DNA of 64,000 bases from Bradyrhizobium elkanii USDA 76 (GCF_023278185.1 NZ_CP066356.1:3464001-3528000); one strand, 5' to 3'. Shown: positions 38,291 to 48,448, counted from the first letter of the stretch. Notes: a model not told the origin generated them from the sequence alone. Program-made: numbers and translations.

Positions 38291-39336
38291 GCCAGCACGC
38301 GCTGCGCAATCTCCACGACCTCTTCGGGGAAGATGTCGCGCATGCAGCGATGGTCGTTCATGGTGCAGACCGTGCGCTGGCACGGCTGGCACGACAACTT
38401 GCTCCTGGTCTGCAGCACCGTCGCGGCGAGGCCGTTGAGGGGCGCCCAGAGATAAGGATCGGTCGGGCCGAAGATGCCCATGGTCGGCGTGCCGATTGCG
38501 GCGGCGATGTGCATCAGCCCGGAGTCGTTGGTCACAGCGACGCTGGCCGCGGCCATCGCAAGGATGCCGTTGCGCAGGTCGGTGCCGGTGAGGTCGCGGA
38601 CCCGCGCGCCGCCGGCTGCCGTGATCTCCTGCGCCAGCGCCTTCTCGCCGGGGCCGCCGACCACCCAGACGTCGAAGCCATGTTCGGCGAACTGCCGCGC
38701 GGCCTCCGGATAATAGGTCCAGCGTTTCGAGACGCCGACCGAGCCGGGTCCGAGCGCGATGGCGGGCCCACGGCCGAGGCCGTTGGCCTGCCGCCAGCGT
38801 TCGATGTCGTCCGCGGGAACCCGGAGCTGCGGCACCGGCCATTCCGGCGGGCGGGCGGCGCCGTCAGGCAGCGCCAGGATCGCGTTCTTGTCGATGAAGC
38901 GCGGCTGCCGCTTTTCGCCCCATCGCATCGCGTTGATGAGGCCGAACCGCACCTCGCCAAAGAAGCCGACCCGTTCCGGGATGCCCGCCAGCGCCGGCGC
39001 GAGAGCGGCCTTCCAGGTCCGCGGCAGCACCAGCGCGGTGGCGTAGTTCCGGCTGCGAAGCTCGGCCGCGAGGGCCTGCTGCTGGGCCAGCGCCAGCCGG
39101 CTGCGCGGCAGGTCGAACACGATCCCGGCGCGAACATCGGGCATATAATCGACCAAAGGGGCGCAAAGCCGGGATGTCAGAAGGTCGATCGGCCGGTTCG
39201 GCCAGCGCTTGCGGAGCACCCTGACCACGGTGTGGCCGCGCACGAAATCGCCGATCCAAACATAGGGCACGACGAGGATAGGTCTGGTATCCTCGGTGTC
39301 CTGTGTTTCGATATCAGATATTGAATCAATATTCAT
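38272..39336 (-). CDS. waaF: ADP-heptose:LPS heptosyltransferase (GT9 family)
   Basis: 354 aa. ILVVPYVWIGDFVRGHTVVRVLRKRWP at the N-terminus, GPGSVGVSKRWTYYPEAARQFAEHGFDVWVVGG (the GT9 donor-site region) and VAVTNDSGLMHIAAAIGTPTMGIFGPTDP with the conserved Asp-Ser-Gly-Leu-x-His. These fit WaaF (heptosyltransferase II) more than WaaC. Four Cys at the end (SCQPCQRTVCTMNDHRCM) match the metal-site-like tail of WaaF. The open frame continues upstream only as a shadow of hldD/hldE. It would use the ADP-heptose made by the adjacent hldD and hldE. Confidence 0.88.
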   Translation of the reverse strand: MNIDSISDIETQDTEDTRPILVVPYVWIGDFVRGHTVVRVLRKRWPNRPIDLLTSRLCAPLVDYMPDVRAGIVFDLPRSRLALAQQQALAAELRSRNYATALVLPRTWKAALAPALAGIPERVGFFGEVRFGLINAMRWGEKRQPRFIDKNAILALPDGAARPPEWPVPQLRVPADDIERWRQANGLGRGPAIALGPGSVGVSKRWTYYPEAARQFAEHGFDVWVVGGPGEKALAQEITAAGGARVRDLTGTDLRNGILAMAAASVAVTNDSGLMHIAAAIGTPTMGIFGPTDPYLWAPLNGLAATVLQTRSKLSCQPCQRTVCTMNDHRCMRDIFPEEVVEIAQRVLAQVSAR

Positions 39337-39471
39337 TTCTAAATGGGCCAGGGCCAGTCGGGCGCGGCCAAGTCGGTAACCGGTTCGCGATGAGAGGTAA
39401 AGCCGTCGTTGCCTGCGACGCGGGAGTGGGGCAAAGCTGACGGCTGCAAAGGAATCTGGCGGGATTTCATC

Positions 39472-40452
39472 ATGTTTCTGGTAACCGGGGGCGCCGGTTT
39501 TATCGGATCGAACGTCGTGGCCGCGTTGAACGACGCCGGGCACAGCGACGTCGCGGTCTGTGACGTGCTTGGACAGGACGGCAAGTGGCGGAACCTGGCC
39601 AAGCGCCAGCTTGCCGATGTCGTTCCGCCGGCCGAGCTTGGCGACTGGCTGATGGGGCGGCGGCTCACCGCCGTGATCCATCTCGGCGCCATCTCCGAGA
39701 CCACGGCAACCGACGGCGATCTCGTGATCGAGACCAATTTCCGCCTCTCGATGCGGCTGCTCGACTGGTGCACGGCGAATGCCACGCCGTTCATCTATGC
39801 CTCCTCGGCCGCGACCTATGGCGACGGCGAACGGGGGTTTGACGACGACGCGTCGGTCGAGGCGCTGAAGCGGCTGCGGCCGATGAACCTGTACGGCTGG
39901 AGCAAGAACCTGTTCGACCTTGCGGTCGCCGAGCGCGTGGCGAAGAGCGAGCGTCTGCCGCCGCAATGGGCCGGGCTGAAATTCTTCAACGTGTTCGGCC
40001 CCAATGAATATCACAAGGGTCCGATGATGAGCGTGCTGGCGCGCCGCTTCGACGACATCAAGGCGGGCCGTGTCGTGCAGCTGTTCAAGTCGCATCGCGA
40101 GGGCATCGCCGACGGCGATCAACGCCGCGACTTCATCTATGTCGACGACGTCGTGCGGGTGATGATGTGGCTGATCGCGACGCCGCGTGTCTCCGGGCTG
40201 TTCAATGTCGGTACCGGCAAGGCGCGCAGCTTCAAGGACCTGATCGTCTCGGCCTATGGCGCGCTCGGGCTGGAGCCGAACATCCAGTATGTCGACATGC
40301 CCGAGCAGATTCGGGGCAGCTACCAGTACTTCACCCAGAGCGTCGTCGATCGTCTCGGGCGCGCCGGATACAATGGCGGTTTCACCCGCCTGGAAGACGC
40401 AGTCGGGGCCTATGTGACGGGCTTTCTCGATCGCGCGGATCGCTATCGCTAG
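39472..40452 (+). CDS. hldD: ADP-L-glycero-D-manno-heptose 6-epimerase
   Basis: 326 aa from the ATG at 39472; the upstream extension of 21 residues has no sign of being translated. MFLVTGGAGFIGSNVVAALN is the NADP site. Catalytic SSAATYGDGERGFDDD and YGWSKNLFD, plus FNVFGPNEYHKGPMMSV, are specific for HldD. Last step of ADP-heptose synthesis. Eighteen bp before hldE, one operon. Confidence 0.95.
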   Translation: MFLVTGGAGFIGSNVVAALNDAGHSDVAVCDVLGQDGKWRNLAKRQLADVVPPAELGDWLMGRRLTAVIHLGAISETTATDGDLVIETNFRLSMRLLDWCTANATPFIYASSAATYGDGERGFDDDASVEALKRLRPMNLYGWSKNLFDLAVAERVAKSERLPPQWAGLKFFNVFGPNEYHKGPMMSVLARRFDDIKAGRVVQLFKSHREGIADGDQRRDFIYVDDVVRVMMWLIATPRVSGLFNVGTGKARSFKDLIVSAYGALGLEPNIQYVDMPEQIRGSYQYFTQSVVDRLGRAGYNGGFTRLEDAVGAYVTGFLDRADRYR

Positions 40453-40470
40453 TGCGGATGACGGTGACTG

Positions 40471-41943
40471 ATGTTCGATTTTGAAGCGATCTCGCGTGCA
40501 ATGTCCGGCCAGACCGTGCTCTGCGTCGGCGACCTCATGCTCGACGAGTTCGTCTATGGCGAGGTGTCGCGAATCTCGCCGGAGGCGCCGGCGCCGGTGA
40601 TCGCGGTCAGGCGCAGCGAGACCAATATCGGCGGTGCCGGCAACGTTGCGCGCAACATCGCCGCGCTTGGCGGGCGCTGCATCTTCGTCGGCCTGATCGG
40701 CGAGGACGCCGCCGGCGCGGTGTTGGCCGAGGCGCTGGCGAAGGAGGCCGCTATCGAGGCCGTGCTGGTGCGCGACGCCGCGCGTCCGACCACGCGCAAG
40801 GTGCGCTTCGTCTCCGAGCAATTCTCGACCCACATGCTGCGCTCCGACTGGGAACTCGCCGCGCCAGCCGCGCCGGCCACCGAGCAGCAGCTGATCGACG
40901 CGATCCTGCCGCGTCTTGCGCGGGCCGACATCGTGCTGCTGTCGGACTACGCCAAGGGCGTGCTCACCGCGCGCGTGATCCGCAACGTGATCGACGCGGC
41001 GCGCCAGGCGCAAAAGCGCGTGATCGTCGACCCCAAGAGCGCCAATCTCGCGATCTATCGCGGTGCGACCATGCTGACGCCGAACCGCAAGGAATTCGCC
41101 GAGGCGACCCGCAGCCGCGCCGATAGCCAGGACAGCATCGCGCAGGCCGCGCCCGATGCGATGTACCTCGCGGATTGCGAGGCGATGCTGGTGACGCAGG
41201 GCGAGCGCGGCATGACGCTGGTGACGCGGGGCGGCGAGTCGATCCATGTGCCGGCGCTGCCGGTCAAGGTGCGCGACGTGTCCGGCGCCGGCGATACCGT
41301 TGCCGCGGCGCTGGCGCTGGCGCTGGCGGGTGGCGCCGATTGGGAAGGCGCGCTGCGGATCGCGAGCGCGGCGGCGGCGGTTGCGGTCGGCAAGACCGGT
41401 ACCGCGATCGTCAAGTCCGCCGAATTGCGCCGAAGAATCCTGCCGCACGCTTCGCTGGCGGCCGAGGAGAAGATCGTCCCGGCCGGCGGCGACATCGATG
41501 CACATCTCGAGGAGTGGCGCCGGCAGGATCTGCGCATCGGCTTTACCAATGGCTGCTTCGACATCCTGCATCCCGGCCACGTCAAGGTGCTGACCGCCGC
41601 GCGCGGCGCCTGCGACCGCCTGGTCGTCGGGCTGAACAGCGACGCTTCGGTGAAGCGGCTGAAGGGCGAGGGACGTCCGGTGCAGGACGAGCGCGCCCGT
41701 GCCGAGGTGCTGGCGGCGCTGGAAGCCGTCGACCTCGTCGCGATCTTCGAGGAGGACACGCCGATCAATCTGATCACGCAGGTGCGGCCGAGCGTGCTTG
41801 TCAAGGGCGGCGACTATACCCGCGAGCAGGTGGTCGGCCACGAGATCGTCGAAGCCGCCGGCGGCGAGGTGGTGCTGGTCGAGATCCTGCCCGGCCACAG
41901 CACGACGTCGCTGGTTGCGCGGGCCCGTGAGGGCAAGGCGTGA
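40471..41943 (+). CDS. hldE: Bifunctional heptose-7-phosphate kinase/heptose-1-phosphate adenylyltransferase
   Basis: 490 aa, full bifunctional length. The N-terminal PfkB-type kinase has [34 protein letters not shown] and [17 protein letters not shown]. The C-terminal cytidylyltransferase-like domain has [18 protein letters not shown] and [22 protein letters not shown]. The isomerase gmhA and phosphatase gmhB needed to complete the pathway are not in this window. Its stop overlaps the GTG of the ligase gene. Confidence 0.95.
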   Translation: MFDFEAISRAMSGQTVLCVGDLMLDEFVYGEVSRISPEAPAPVIAVRRSETNIGGAGNVARNIAALGGRCIFVGLIGEDAAGAVLAEALAKEAAIEAVLVRDAARPTTRKVRFVSEQFSTHMLRSDWELAAPAAPATEQQLIDAILPRLARADIVLLSDYAKGVLTARVIRNVIDAARQAQKRVIVDPKSANLAIYRGATMLTPNRKEFAEATRSRADSQDSIAQAAPDAMYLADCEAMLVTQGERGMTLVTRGGESIHVPALPVKVRDVSGAGDTVAAALALALAGGADWEGALRIASAAAAVAVGKTGTAIVKSAELRRRILPHASLAAEEKIVPAGGDIDAHLEEWRRQDLRIGFTNGCFDILHPGHVKVLTAARGACDRLVVGLNSDASVKRLKGEGRPVQDERARAEVLAALEAVDLVAIFEEDTPINLITQVRPSVLVKGGDYTREQVVGHEIVEAAGGEVVLVEILPGHSTTSLVARAREGKA

Positions 41944-43232
41944 GCGCAAGCATGGCAACCCCGGCAGGCGCCGCGGCGTGTCCGGCCTGGCGCGATCCGG
42001 CGCGCTGGCAGACCGCGACCGATGTGGTCGCGGTCCTGATTGCGCTGTCGCTGCCGTGGTCGACCTCGCTGGTCGGCATCTTCGGTGTGGTGCTGCTGAT
42101 CGCGATTGCGCCGACGGTCGATCTGAAGGCATTCTGGGCGCTGCTGAAGCGGCCGATCTGCCTGGCGCCGGTGGCGTTGTTTTGCCTCGCGCTTGTCGGC
42201 ACGCTCTGGTCGGACGCGGCCTGGGGCGCGCGATTCTACGCGGTCGGGCCGACCGCAAAGCTCCTCGTGCTTCCGGTCCTGCTCTATCATTTCCAGCGCT
42301 CGGCCCGCGGGACCTGGGTGTTTGTCGCTTTCCTCGTCTCCTGCACGCTGCTGATGCTGATGTCCTGGCTGGTGCTTGCCTATCCGCACCTCGCGCTGAG
42401 GGCGCCCGCGCCTGGCGAGCAGGGAGTCTTCGTCAAGAACTACATCGACCAGAGCCAGGAATTCACGTTATGCGCGGTCGCGCTGGCCTATCCGATCGTG
42501 ATGCTGCTGCGGGCCAAACGCATCCTGCCGGCCATGTTGCTGATCGCGATTGCGCTCAGCCTGTTCGCCAACATGGCGATGGTGGTGGTGTCGCGCACTG
42601 CATTGGTGACGGTTCCGATTATGTTCGCGGTGTTTGCGCTGCTCCATCTGCGCTGGCGCAGCATCGTCCTGATCCTTTGCGCGGCCGCCGCGTTAGCCAT
42701 AGTGGCGTGGTACGGCTCGCCGCAATTGCGCTCGACGGCGGAGTCATTCGAGCGCGATTACAAGCTCTACATGGAGCGCAACGAGCCCACGTCGCTCGGC
42801 TTGCGGCTCGAGTTCTGGCGCAAGTCGCTCGGCTTTTTTGCCGAGGCCCCGGTCATCGGCCATGGCACCGGAGCGACGCGGGGCCTGTTCGAGCGCGTCG
42901 CGAAGGGCGGTGCGACCCAGGCTTCCGGCGAAGTGATCGGAAACCCACACAATCAAACGTTGAACGTCGCCGTGCAGTGGGGCATTGTGGGTGTGGCGAT
43001 ACTGTACGCGATGTGGCTTCTGCACCTTTTGCTGTTCCGCGGCGACGGTCTCGTCAACTGGATCGGGCTTCTCGTCGTCGTCCAGAATATCTTTACTTCG
43101 TTGTTTAATTCACACATTTTCGACTTTCACGAAGGCTGGATGTATGTGCTGGGCGTCGGGGTTGCCGGCGGCATGGTGTTGAAGGGACCGATCCGGGGCA
43201 ATGTGGAACCTGAACCTCCAATCCGCCCATGA
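41940..43232 (+). CDS. O-antigen ligase family membrane protein (WaaL-like)
   Basis: 430 aa with about eleven hydrophobic helices and a large periplasmic loop between the last ones, containing [37 protein letters not shown]. This loop and the [15 protein letters not shown] segment are the O-antigen ligase (Wzy_C) hallmark, with the catalytic His. It joins O-polysaccharide to lipid A-core at the outer face of the inner membrane. GTG start overlaps hldE by 4 bp; the next ATG is at 41952. Confidence 0.87.
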   Translation: MSASMATPAGAAACPAWRDPARWQTATDVVAVLIALSLPWSTSLVGIFGVVLLIAIAPTVDLKAFWALLKRPICLAPVALFCLALVGTLWSDAAWGARFYAVGPTAKLLVLPVLLYHFQRSARGTWVFVAFLVSCTLLMLMSWLVLAYPHLALRAPAPGEQGVFVKNYIDQSQEFTLCAVALAYPIVMLLRAKRILPAMLLIAIALSLFANMAMVVVSRTALVTVPIMFAVFALLHLRWRSIVLILCAAAALAIVAWYGSPQLRSTAESFERDYKLYMERNEPTSLGLRLEFWRKSLGFFAEAPVIGHGTGATRGLFERVAKGGATQASGEVIGNPHNQTLNVAVQWGIVGVAILYAMWLLHLLLFRGDGLVNWIGLLVVVQNIFTSLFNSHIFDFHEGWMYVLGVGVAGGMVLKGPIRGNVEPEPPIRP

Positions 43233-43313
43233 TCGCTGGCATGCGCTCCACAGATGCGCTATCAGCAGCCTACTCTCATCCCGAACCCCTAATTACCGGC
43301 AAATTCCCATTAC

Positions 43314-45227
43314 ATGATGCGCCTTTCACGGTTCACTTTGCGCAACTTCCTGATCTTGGTCCATGACGCGGTGGCGACGGCGTTTGCGTTGCTCGCGAGC
43401 TTTTATCTACGTTTTGAGGGCAGTCAGCTTTCTGATCGACAACCTCATTTGTGGCACATTCTGCCATGGTTCGTGCTGTTCAGTGTTGCGGTCAGCTACT
43501 TCTGCAATCTGACTACCGCGAAATGGCGGTTCACCTCGTTACCAGACGCGGTCAATATACTGCGGGTCGCAGCGGTGCTGACCTTGGCGCTCGTAGTGCT
43601 GGACTACGTATACTTCTTTGCCGGATCGAGTTCGCAGGCGCCAGTGTTCCTCGGCCGGATTACCATCATCCTCTTCTTTTTCCTTGAGGTATTCGCGTTA
43701 AGCGCGCTGCGCCTCGGCTATCGCTATTTCCGTTATTCACGCACGCGCCTGCATGCCCGATCGGACAATGCCGCGCCGGCCCTGCTGGTCGGACGTACGG
43801 CCGACGCGGAGGTCGTGCTGCGCGGCATCGAGAATGGCGCCATCAAGCGGCTCTGGCCGGTCGGCGTGCTCTCGCCGTCGAACGCGGATCGCGGCCAGAT
43901 GATTCGCAACATTCCCGTGGTCGGCGGCGTCGACGACATCGAGGCCGTGATCAGGGATTTCGAGACCCGCCAGCGGCCGATCAAGCGCGTCGTCATGACC
44001 CCGTCGGCGTTTGAGCCCGAAGCGCATCCGGAAGGCGTGCTGATGCGCGCCAAGCGGCTCGGTCTGATGGTCAGTCGCCTGCCGTCGCTGGAGGGCGGCG
44101 ACGCGCCGCGACTGACCAACGTCGCCGTCGAGGATCTGCTGCTGCGCCCGAGCCAGAAGATCGACTACGCGCGGCTCGAGACGCTGGTGAGGGGCAAGTC
44201 GGTCATTGTGACCGGCGGCGGCGGCTCGATCGGCGCGGAAATCTGCGACAGGGTCGCGACCTTCGGCGCGGCGCGCCTCCTGGTCGTGGAGAACTCGGAG
44301 CCGGCGCTCTATGCGGTCACCGAGGCGCTGTCCGCGCGCGACTCCGGTCCCGAGATCGAGGGCCGGATCGCCGATATCCGGGATCGCGAGCGCATCACGC
44401 GGCTGATGAGCGAGTTCAAGCCCGACATCGTGTTCCATGCCGCGGCGCTCAAGCATGTGCCGATCCTGGAGCGCGATTGGAGCGAAGGGGTCAAGACCAA
44501 CATCTTCGGGTCGGTGAACGTGGCCGACGCCGCGCATGCTGCGGGCGCGAACGCGATGGTGATGATCTCGACCGACAAGGCGATCGAGCCGGTGTCGATG
44601 CTGGGCCTGACCAAGCGGTTCGCCGAGATGTATTGTCAGGCGCTGGACTATGACCTGATGACCGAGGCAAAGGGCGAGCCGCATATGCGGCTGATCTCGG
44701 TGCGGTTCGGCAATGTGCTGGCGTCCAATGGATCGGTGGTGCCTAAATTCAAGGCGCAAATCGAAGCCGGCGGACCGATCACAGTGACCCATCCCGACAT
44801 GGTCCGTTATTTCATGACGATCCGCGAGGCCTGCGATCTCGTAATCACTGCGGCGACGCATGCAATGACGCCTGCGCGGCCGGATGTGTCGGTCTATGTC
44901 CTGAACATGGGGCAGCCGGTCAAGATCGTAGATCTCGCCGAGCGAATGATCCGTCTGTCAGGCCTGCAGCCCGGTGTTGATATCGAGGTGGTATTTAGCG
45001 GCATGCGTCCCGGAGAACGGCTGAACGAGATATTGTTTGCAAGCGAAGAGCCGACCATTGAGATCGGCGTCGATGGGATGATGGCGGCCAAGCCGAACCA
45101 GCCTCCGATGTCGACGTTGCGCAAATGGCTGGTGGCGCTGGACGACGCAATCCAGAGGGACGACCGCAAGACCATCCGCTCGGTACTTCAAGACGCCGTG
45201 CCTGAGTTCGGGTCGAATGCCGCCTGA
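43314..45227 (+). CDS. Membrane nucleotide-sugar 4,6-dehydratase (CapD/WbpM/FlaA1-like)
   Basis: 637 aa. Four N-terminal membrane helices, a first nucleotide-binding-like domain, then the catalytic SDR domain with TGGGGSIGAEICD near residue 300. The catalytic motif is Ser-Met-x3-Lys (Met429, Lys434) in EPVSMLGLTKRFAE, where Met replaces Tyr, as in WbpM-type UDP-GlcNAc 4,6-dehydratases. It would make UDP-4-keto-6-deoxy-GlcNAc, the precursor of QuiNAc or FucNAc. The first third is notably less GC-rich. See the reductase at 46475. Confidence 0.88.
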   Translation: MMRLSRFTLRNFLILVHDAVATAFALLASFYLRFEGSQLSDRQPHLWHILPWFVLFSVAVSYFCNLTTAKWRFTSLPDAVNILRVAAVLTLALVVLDYVYFFAGSSSQAPVFLGRITIILFFFLEVFALSALRLGYRYFRYSRTRLHARSDNAAPALLVGRTADAEVVLRGIENGAIKRLWPVGVLSPSNADRGQMIRNIPVVGGVDDIEAVIRDFETRQRPIKRVVMTPSAFEPEAHPEGVLMRAKRLGLMVSRLPSLEGGDAPRLTNVAVEDLLLRPSQKIDYARLETLVRGKSVIVTGGGGSIGAEICDRVATFGAARLLVVENSEPALYAVTEALSARDSGPEIEGRIADIRDRERITRLMSEFKPDIVFHAAALKHVPILERDWSEGVKTNIFGSVNVADAAHAAGANAMVMISTDKAIEPVSMLGLTKRFAEMYCQALDYDLMTEAKGEPHMRLISVRFGNVLASNGSVVPKFKAQIEAGGPITVTHPDMVRYFMTIREACDLVITAATHAMTPARPDVSVYVLNMGQPVKIVDLAERMIRLSGLQPGVDIEVVFSGMRPGERLNEILFASEEPTIEIGVDGMMAAKPNQPPMSTLRKWLVALDDAIQRDDRKTIRSVLQDAVPEFGSNAA

Positions 45228-45263
45228 CCGCTCCGCGGTACACGAGCGCCTCGAAAGCCATTG

Positions 45264-46478
45264 ATGAGCAGCTCCCGAAAAGTGGTTGTCGTCAGCCAGC
45301 ACTATCCACCGGATTATAGCACGACCGCCGCGATCATGGCCGCCATCTCCGAGCGGATCGCGCGGGAGTCGAAGGTGGTGGTGATCTCTGGGATGCCGGG
45401 CTCGGCGCGCGCGCCGGCGCCCGGGCGGCCAGCCGTTATCGAGATCAGGAACTGGCTGCCTGGAAAGGCGGCGCTGATCAAGCGCGCGCTGGCCGAGGCG
45501 CTGTTCACGGGCCGGATTTTCTTTGCGCTGTTGTGGCGGCTGCGTCGGGGCGACGTGGCGCTGACGGTGACAGCCCCTTTCGCGCTTCCTTATGCCGTTG
45601 CCGCCGCGTCAAGGTTGAAGGGGGCGAAGCCGGTGCTGATCCTGCACGATCTGTTTCCCGACGTGCTTGTGATGGCCGGGCTGCTGCGGCCGTTCTCGCT
45701 GGTCGCGCGGGCAATGCGAGCGATCAACACGCTGATGTTCCGTGCCTTGAACGTCGTCATCGTGATCGGCCGCGATACCGAGAAGCTTGTGCTGCGGTAT
45801 GGCGGAATGACGCCTGACAAGATTAAATTCATCCCGAACTGGACCACGCTCAGTCCCGCCAACCGTCCCGTCAGCCCGGACAATCCATTTCGTAAGGCTA
45901 TCGCCGCCCGCTTCGTCGTCGGCCTCTCCGGCAATCTGGGCTTTACCCACGATCCGGAGATTGTCTTCGGGGCAGCGCGGCTCCTGCGAGCCGAACGCGA
46001 TATCCATTTCCTGCTCTCGGGATGGGGTATAGGCTTTGCGCGACTGAAGGAGATGCAGGCCACAGCGCGGCTTGCCAATGTCACATTGGTCGACCGCGTT
46101 GCGGACGGTGAACTTGGTGCCCTTCTCTCAAGTGCGGACGTTTGGCTCGTTCCCTATCGCAAAAATGTCGCCGGTGTGTCGGTTCCGAGCCGGTTCTACA
46201 ATCTTCTTGCAGTCGGTCGGCCCGTCATTCTCGTATCTGAGGCTGAGGCCGAGGCCGCACTTGCCGTCAGGGAGAATAGGTTAGGCTGGGTTGTGACACC
46301 CGGCAGGCCCGATCAACTCGCCAACGCGATTAGGTCGGCGTCGTGTTCGAAGGATGTCGGCATGGCAGAGCGTGCAGTTGCGACCGCGATGACCTTTAGT
46401 CCTGAGCGGGCCCTGGCCAGCTACGCCGCTGTGGTTCGGGAACTGCTATCCAATCACGATATGGAGCAGATCGCATGA
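45264..46478 (+). CDS. Glycosyltransferase, GT4 family (WbuB/WcaI-like)
   Basis: 404 aa from the ATG at 45264; a TTG precedes it. GT-B fold: VVVSQHYPPDYSTTAAIMAAI at the start, LILHDLFPDVLVMAGLL, and the C-terminal FVVGLSGNLGFTHDPE and VSVPSRFYNLLAVGRPVILVSEAEAE. The acceptor N-terminal motif and SRFYNLLAVGRPV are those of WbuB (L-FucNAc transferase) and WcaI. Base use is less GC-rich than the flanks. The stop overlaps the next start by 4 bp (ATGA). Confidence 0.82.
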   Translation: MSSSRKVVVVSQHYPPDYSTTAAIMAAISERIARESKVVVISGMPGSARAPAPGRPAVIEIRNWLPGKAALIKRALAEALFTGRIFFALLWRLRRGDVALTVTAPFALPYAVAAASRLKGAKPVLILHDLFPDVLVMAGLLRPFSLVARAMRAINTLMFRALNVVIVIGRDTEKLVLRYGGMTPDKIKFIPNWTTLSPANRPVSPDNPFRKAIAARFVVGLSGNLGFTHDPEIVFGAARLLRAERDIHFLLSGWGIGFARLKEMQATARLANVTLVDRVADGELGALLSSADVWLVPYRKNVAGVSVPSRFYNLLAVGRPVILVSEAEAEAALAVRENRLGWVVTPGRPDQLANAIRSASCSKDVGMAERAVATAMTFSPERALASYAAVVRELLSNHDMEQIA

Positions 46479-47416
46479 GTAATCGACGCCCGACGGTTCT
46501 TGTGACTGGCGCGAGCGGTTTCGTCGGTCGCCACGTAGTACCTTTATTGGCTGGTCATGGCTGGTTGGTGCGGCGTGCCATGCGAACTCCGTCGCGGGAT
46601 CCGAACGATATCATGATTGATACGTTGGGACCGAGCGCAGATTGGAGCGATGCGGTTGTTGGTGCAAATGCCGTAGTTCACCTCGCAGCTCGCGTTCATC
46701 ACAAGAACGAAGAGCATGCGATCGAGCTTTATCAGACCGTAAATGTCGAGGGCACGCTGCACTTGGCGCGTGCGGCGATGGCCGCCGGCGTGCAGCATTT
46801 CATCTTTATCAGCACAATACTGGTGCACGGGCGCAGCAATAGCGGGCGCCCACCATTTCGCGAAGATGATTTCTTGACGCCCCGTGGCCTCTATGGAATG
46901 TCAAAGGCTGCTGCGGAGGCAGGTCTTAAGGAACTGGTAGCAGGTGGCAGCATGAGGGTCACCGTCATCCGTCCGCCAATGATCTATGGTGCCGGAGCAA
47001 AGGGAAATTTTGCGTATCTCGAAAAGGCCGTGAAACGCGGTGTCCCACTTCCGTTAGCCAATATCCGCAACCGCCGTGCCTTCCTATCGGTGGAGAACCT
47101 AGCTTCATTCATCCTACACCGCCTCTCGCAGCCAGGGCAGGATTTCGACGTGTTTCTTGTGGCTGATAGCGAGCAGGTTTCGACGCCGCTTTTCATCGAA
47201 CGTCTCGCCCACGCAGCGCAGACTCCTCCACGTTTATTCCGATTGCCCGCGTCGCTTCTTAGGGCAATGCTGATGTTGATTGGTCGAAGTGACGCGTGCG
47301 ACAGCTTGCTTGGCTCGCTCGAGCTAGATCTTTCGAAAGTTGCCACGACCGGATGGCAACCGCCACTCAGCCTCGATGACGGCTTGAAACGTGTCGTTAG
47401 TCCAAGGCTACCTTAA
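46475..47416 (+). CDS. NAD-dependent epimerase/dehydratase, probable UDP-4-keto-QuiNAc 4-reductase (WbpV/WreQ-like)
   Basis: 313 aa. NAD(P) site VTGASGFVGRHVVPLLAGHG, catalytic FISTILVHG and YGMSKAAAE, and GAKGNFAYLEKAVKRGVPLPLANIRNRRAFL typical of the WbpV branch. With the dehydratase two genes upstream it would complete N-acetylquinovosamine, as in rhizobial O-antigen synthesis; this is inference from gene set. Its end overlaps the convergent transferase gene by 9 bp. GC content is lower than in the window as a whole. Confidence 0.82.
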   Translation: MSNRRPTVLVTGASGFVGRHVVPLLAGHGWLVRRAMRTPSRDPNDIMIDTLGPSADWSDAVVGANAVVHLAARVHHKNEEHAIELYQTVNVEGTLHLARAAMAAGVQHFIFISTILVHGRSNSGRPPFREDDFLTPRGLYGMSKAAAEAGLKELVAGGSMRVTVIRPPMIYGAGAKGNFAYLEKAVKRGVPLPLANIRNRRAFLSVENLASFILHRLSQPGQDFDVFLVADSEQVSTPLFIERLAHAAQTPPRLFRLPASLLRAMLMLIGRSDACDSLLGSLELDLSKVATTGWQPPLSLDDGLKRVVSPRLP

Positions 47417-48448
47417 CTTAGCGGGAGGAGCGAGACGCGAAAATCGGCGGAGCAGGAGGGTAACGGCGAGCGCACCGACTAATAGTAAGGTAATGTCTGC
47501 GGTAAGAGAGGTGAGGGCGACCGAGGCGAATGCGAGCACAACCAACACTAAGTTAAGCACAAAGACCTCGCCGACGACGCGCCACACGGTAAAACCGTTG
47601 TCGGTCGCGCGCTGATAGAAGTGTGAGCGATGTGCGGCCCAGAACGGCTCGCGCCGCGCCATGCGGCGAAACAGCGTCACTGTAGCATCCGTCAAATAAT
47701 ATAGCGGCAGCAGCAGTGCGGCGGCGAACTGCTGATGTAGAGCGAGCTCGAGCAGGCACCAGCCCAGCAACAAGCCGATTGGTAAGCTGCCGACATCGCC
47801 GAGGAATATCCTTGCGACCGGTCGGTTGGACGGCGCGAAGCCGAGCAACGCGCCACACAGCGCTGCCGCGACCAGTGCGGGAGCTGCGGGGACATAGCCG
47901 AAGCCGCCGAGCAGCACGATCGCGACGGTGATCGGCACTACCTCGGCCGCGGTCATCAAATCGAGCCCGTCCATGAAGTTGACGAGGTTTACGAACCAGA
48001 GGCCGGCGATCAGCAGCAGGCCGCGTTCGAGCCAGACCGGGCTGGATTGCGCGAGCCTGAGATCACTAGGTACCGAAAACACCACGGCTGCAACGGCGGC
48101 GGCCTGCAGCAACAGCCGCGGAACGACGGGCAAGGAAAGGATGTCGTCGGCCAAGCCGACCACCGCGATGAATAGGCAGGCCGCGAAAACAGTGAATGGA
48201 ATTGTCAGGTCCGGCGATCCGGCCAGCCCGATGACGATCCCGCCCGCGAGTAGCGTGGCCGCCGTGACCGCAACACCGGCACCCTGCGGTGTTGGAACTC
48301 GGTGCGATGATCGTGCATTCGGTTTGGCCAGCGCTACGCGCTGCAGGATTGGTCGCGTCGCCCGGACTAAAACGACCGAGATCAATGCGGCCAGAACTGT
48401 CGCGATAAGCGAGAGTAGGATTTGGGGGCTGCTCATGGTAAAAGTCAC
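47408..48448 (-). CDS. Polyprenyl-phosphate sugar-1-phosphate transferase (WecA/WbpL/WreU-like)
   Basis: 346 aa, ten to eleven membrane helices. Conserved sites: VLVRATRPILQRVALAKPNARSSHRVPTPQGAG near the start, NLVNFMDGLDLMTAAE (Asp catalytic loop), and ARIFLGDVGSLPIGLLLGW (DVGS motif). It starts an O-unit by moving a HexNAc-1-P to undecaprenyl phosphate. GTG at 48448 overlaps the upstream stop as GTGA; an ATG at 48436 is also in frame. Confidence 0.88.
   Translation of the reverse strand: MTFTMSSPQILLSLIATVLAALISVVLVRATRPILQRVALAKPNARSSHRVPTPQGAGVAVTAATLLAGGIVIGLAGSPDLTIPFTVFAACLFIAVVGLADDILSLPVVPRLLLQAAAVAAVVFSVPSDLRLAQSSPVWLERGLLLIAGLWFVNLVNFMDGLDLMTAAEVVPITVAIVLLGGFGYVPAAPALVAAALCGALLGFAPSNRPVARIFLGDVGSLPIGLLLGWCLLELALHQQFAAALLLPLYYLTDATVTLFRRMARREPFWAAHRSHFYQRATDNGFTVWRVVGEVFVLNLVLVVLAFASVALTSLTADITLLLVGALAVTLLLRRFSRLAPPAKLR

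Noticed and set aside
39337..42258. Upstream part of a 1,328-codon minus-strand frame ending in waaF
   Set aside because: Only the last 354 residues are a real heptosyltransferase; the rest is antisense to hldD, hldE and the ligase.
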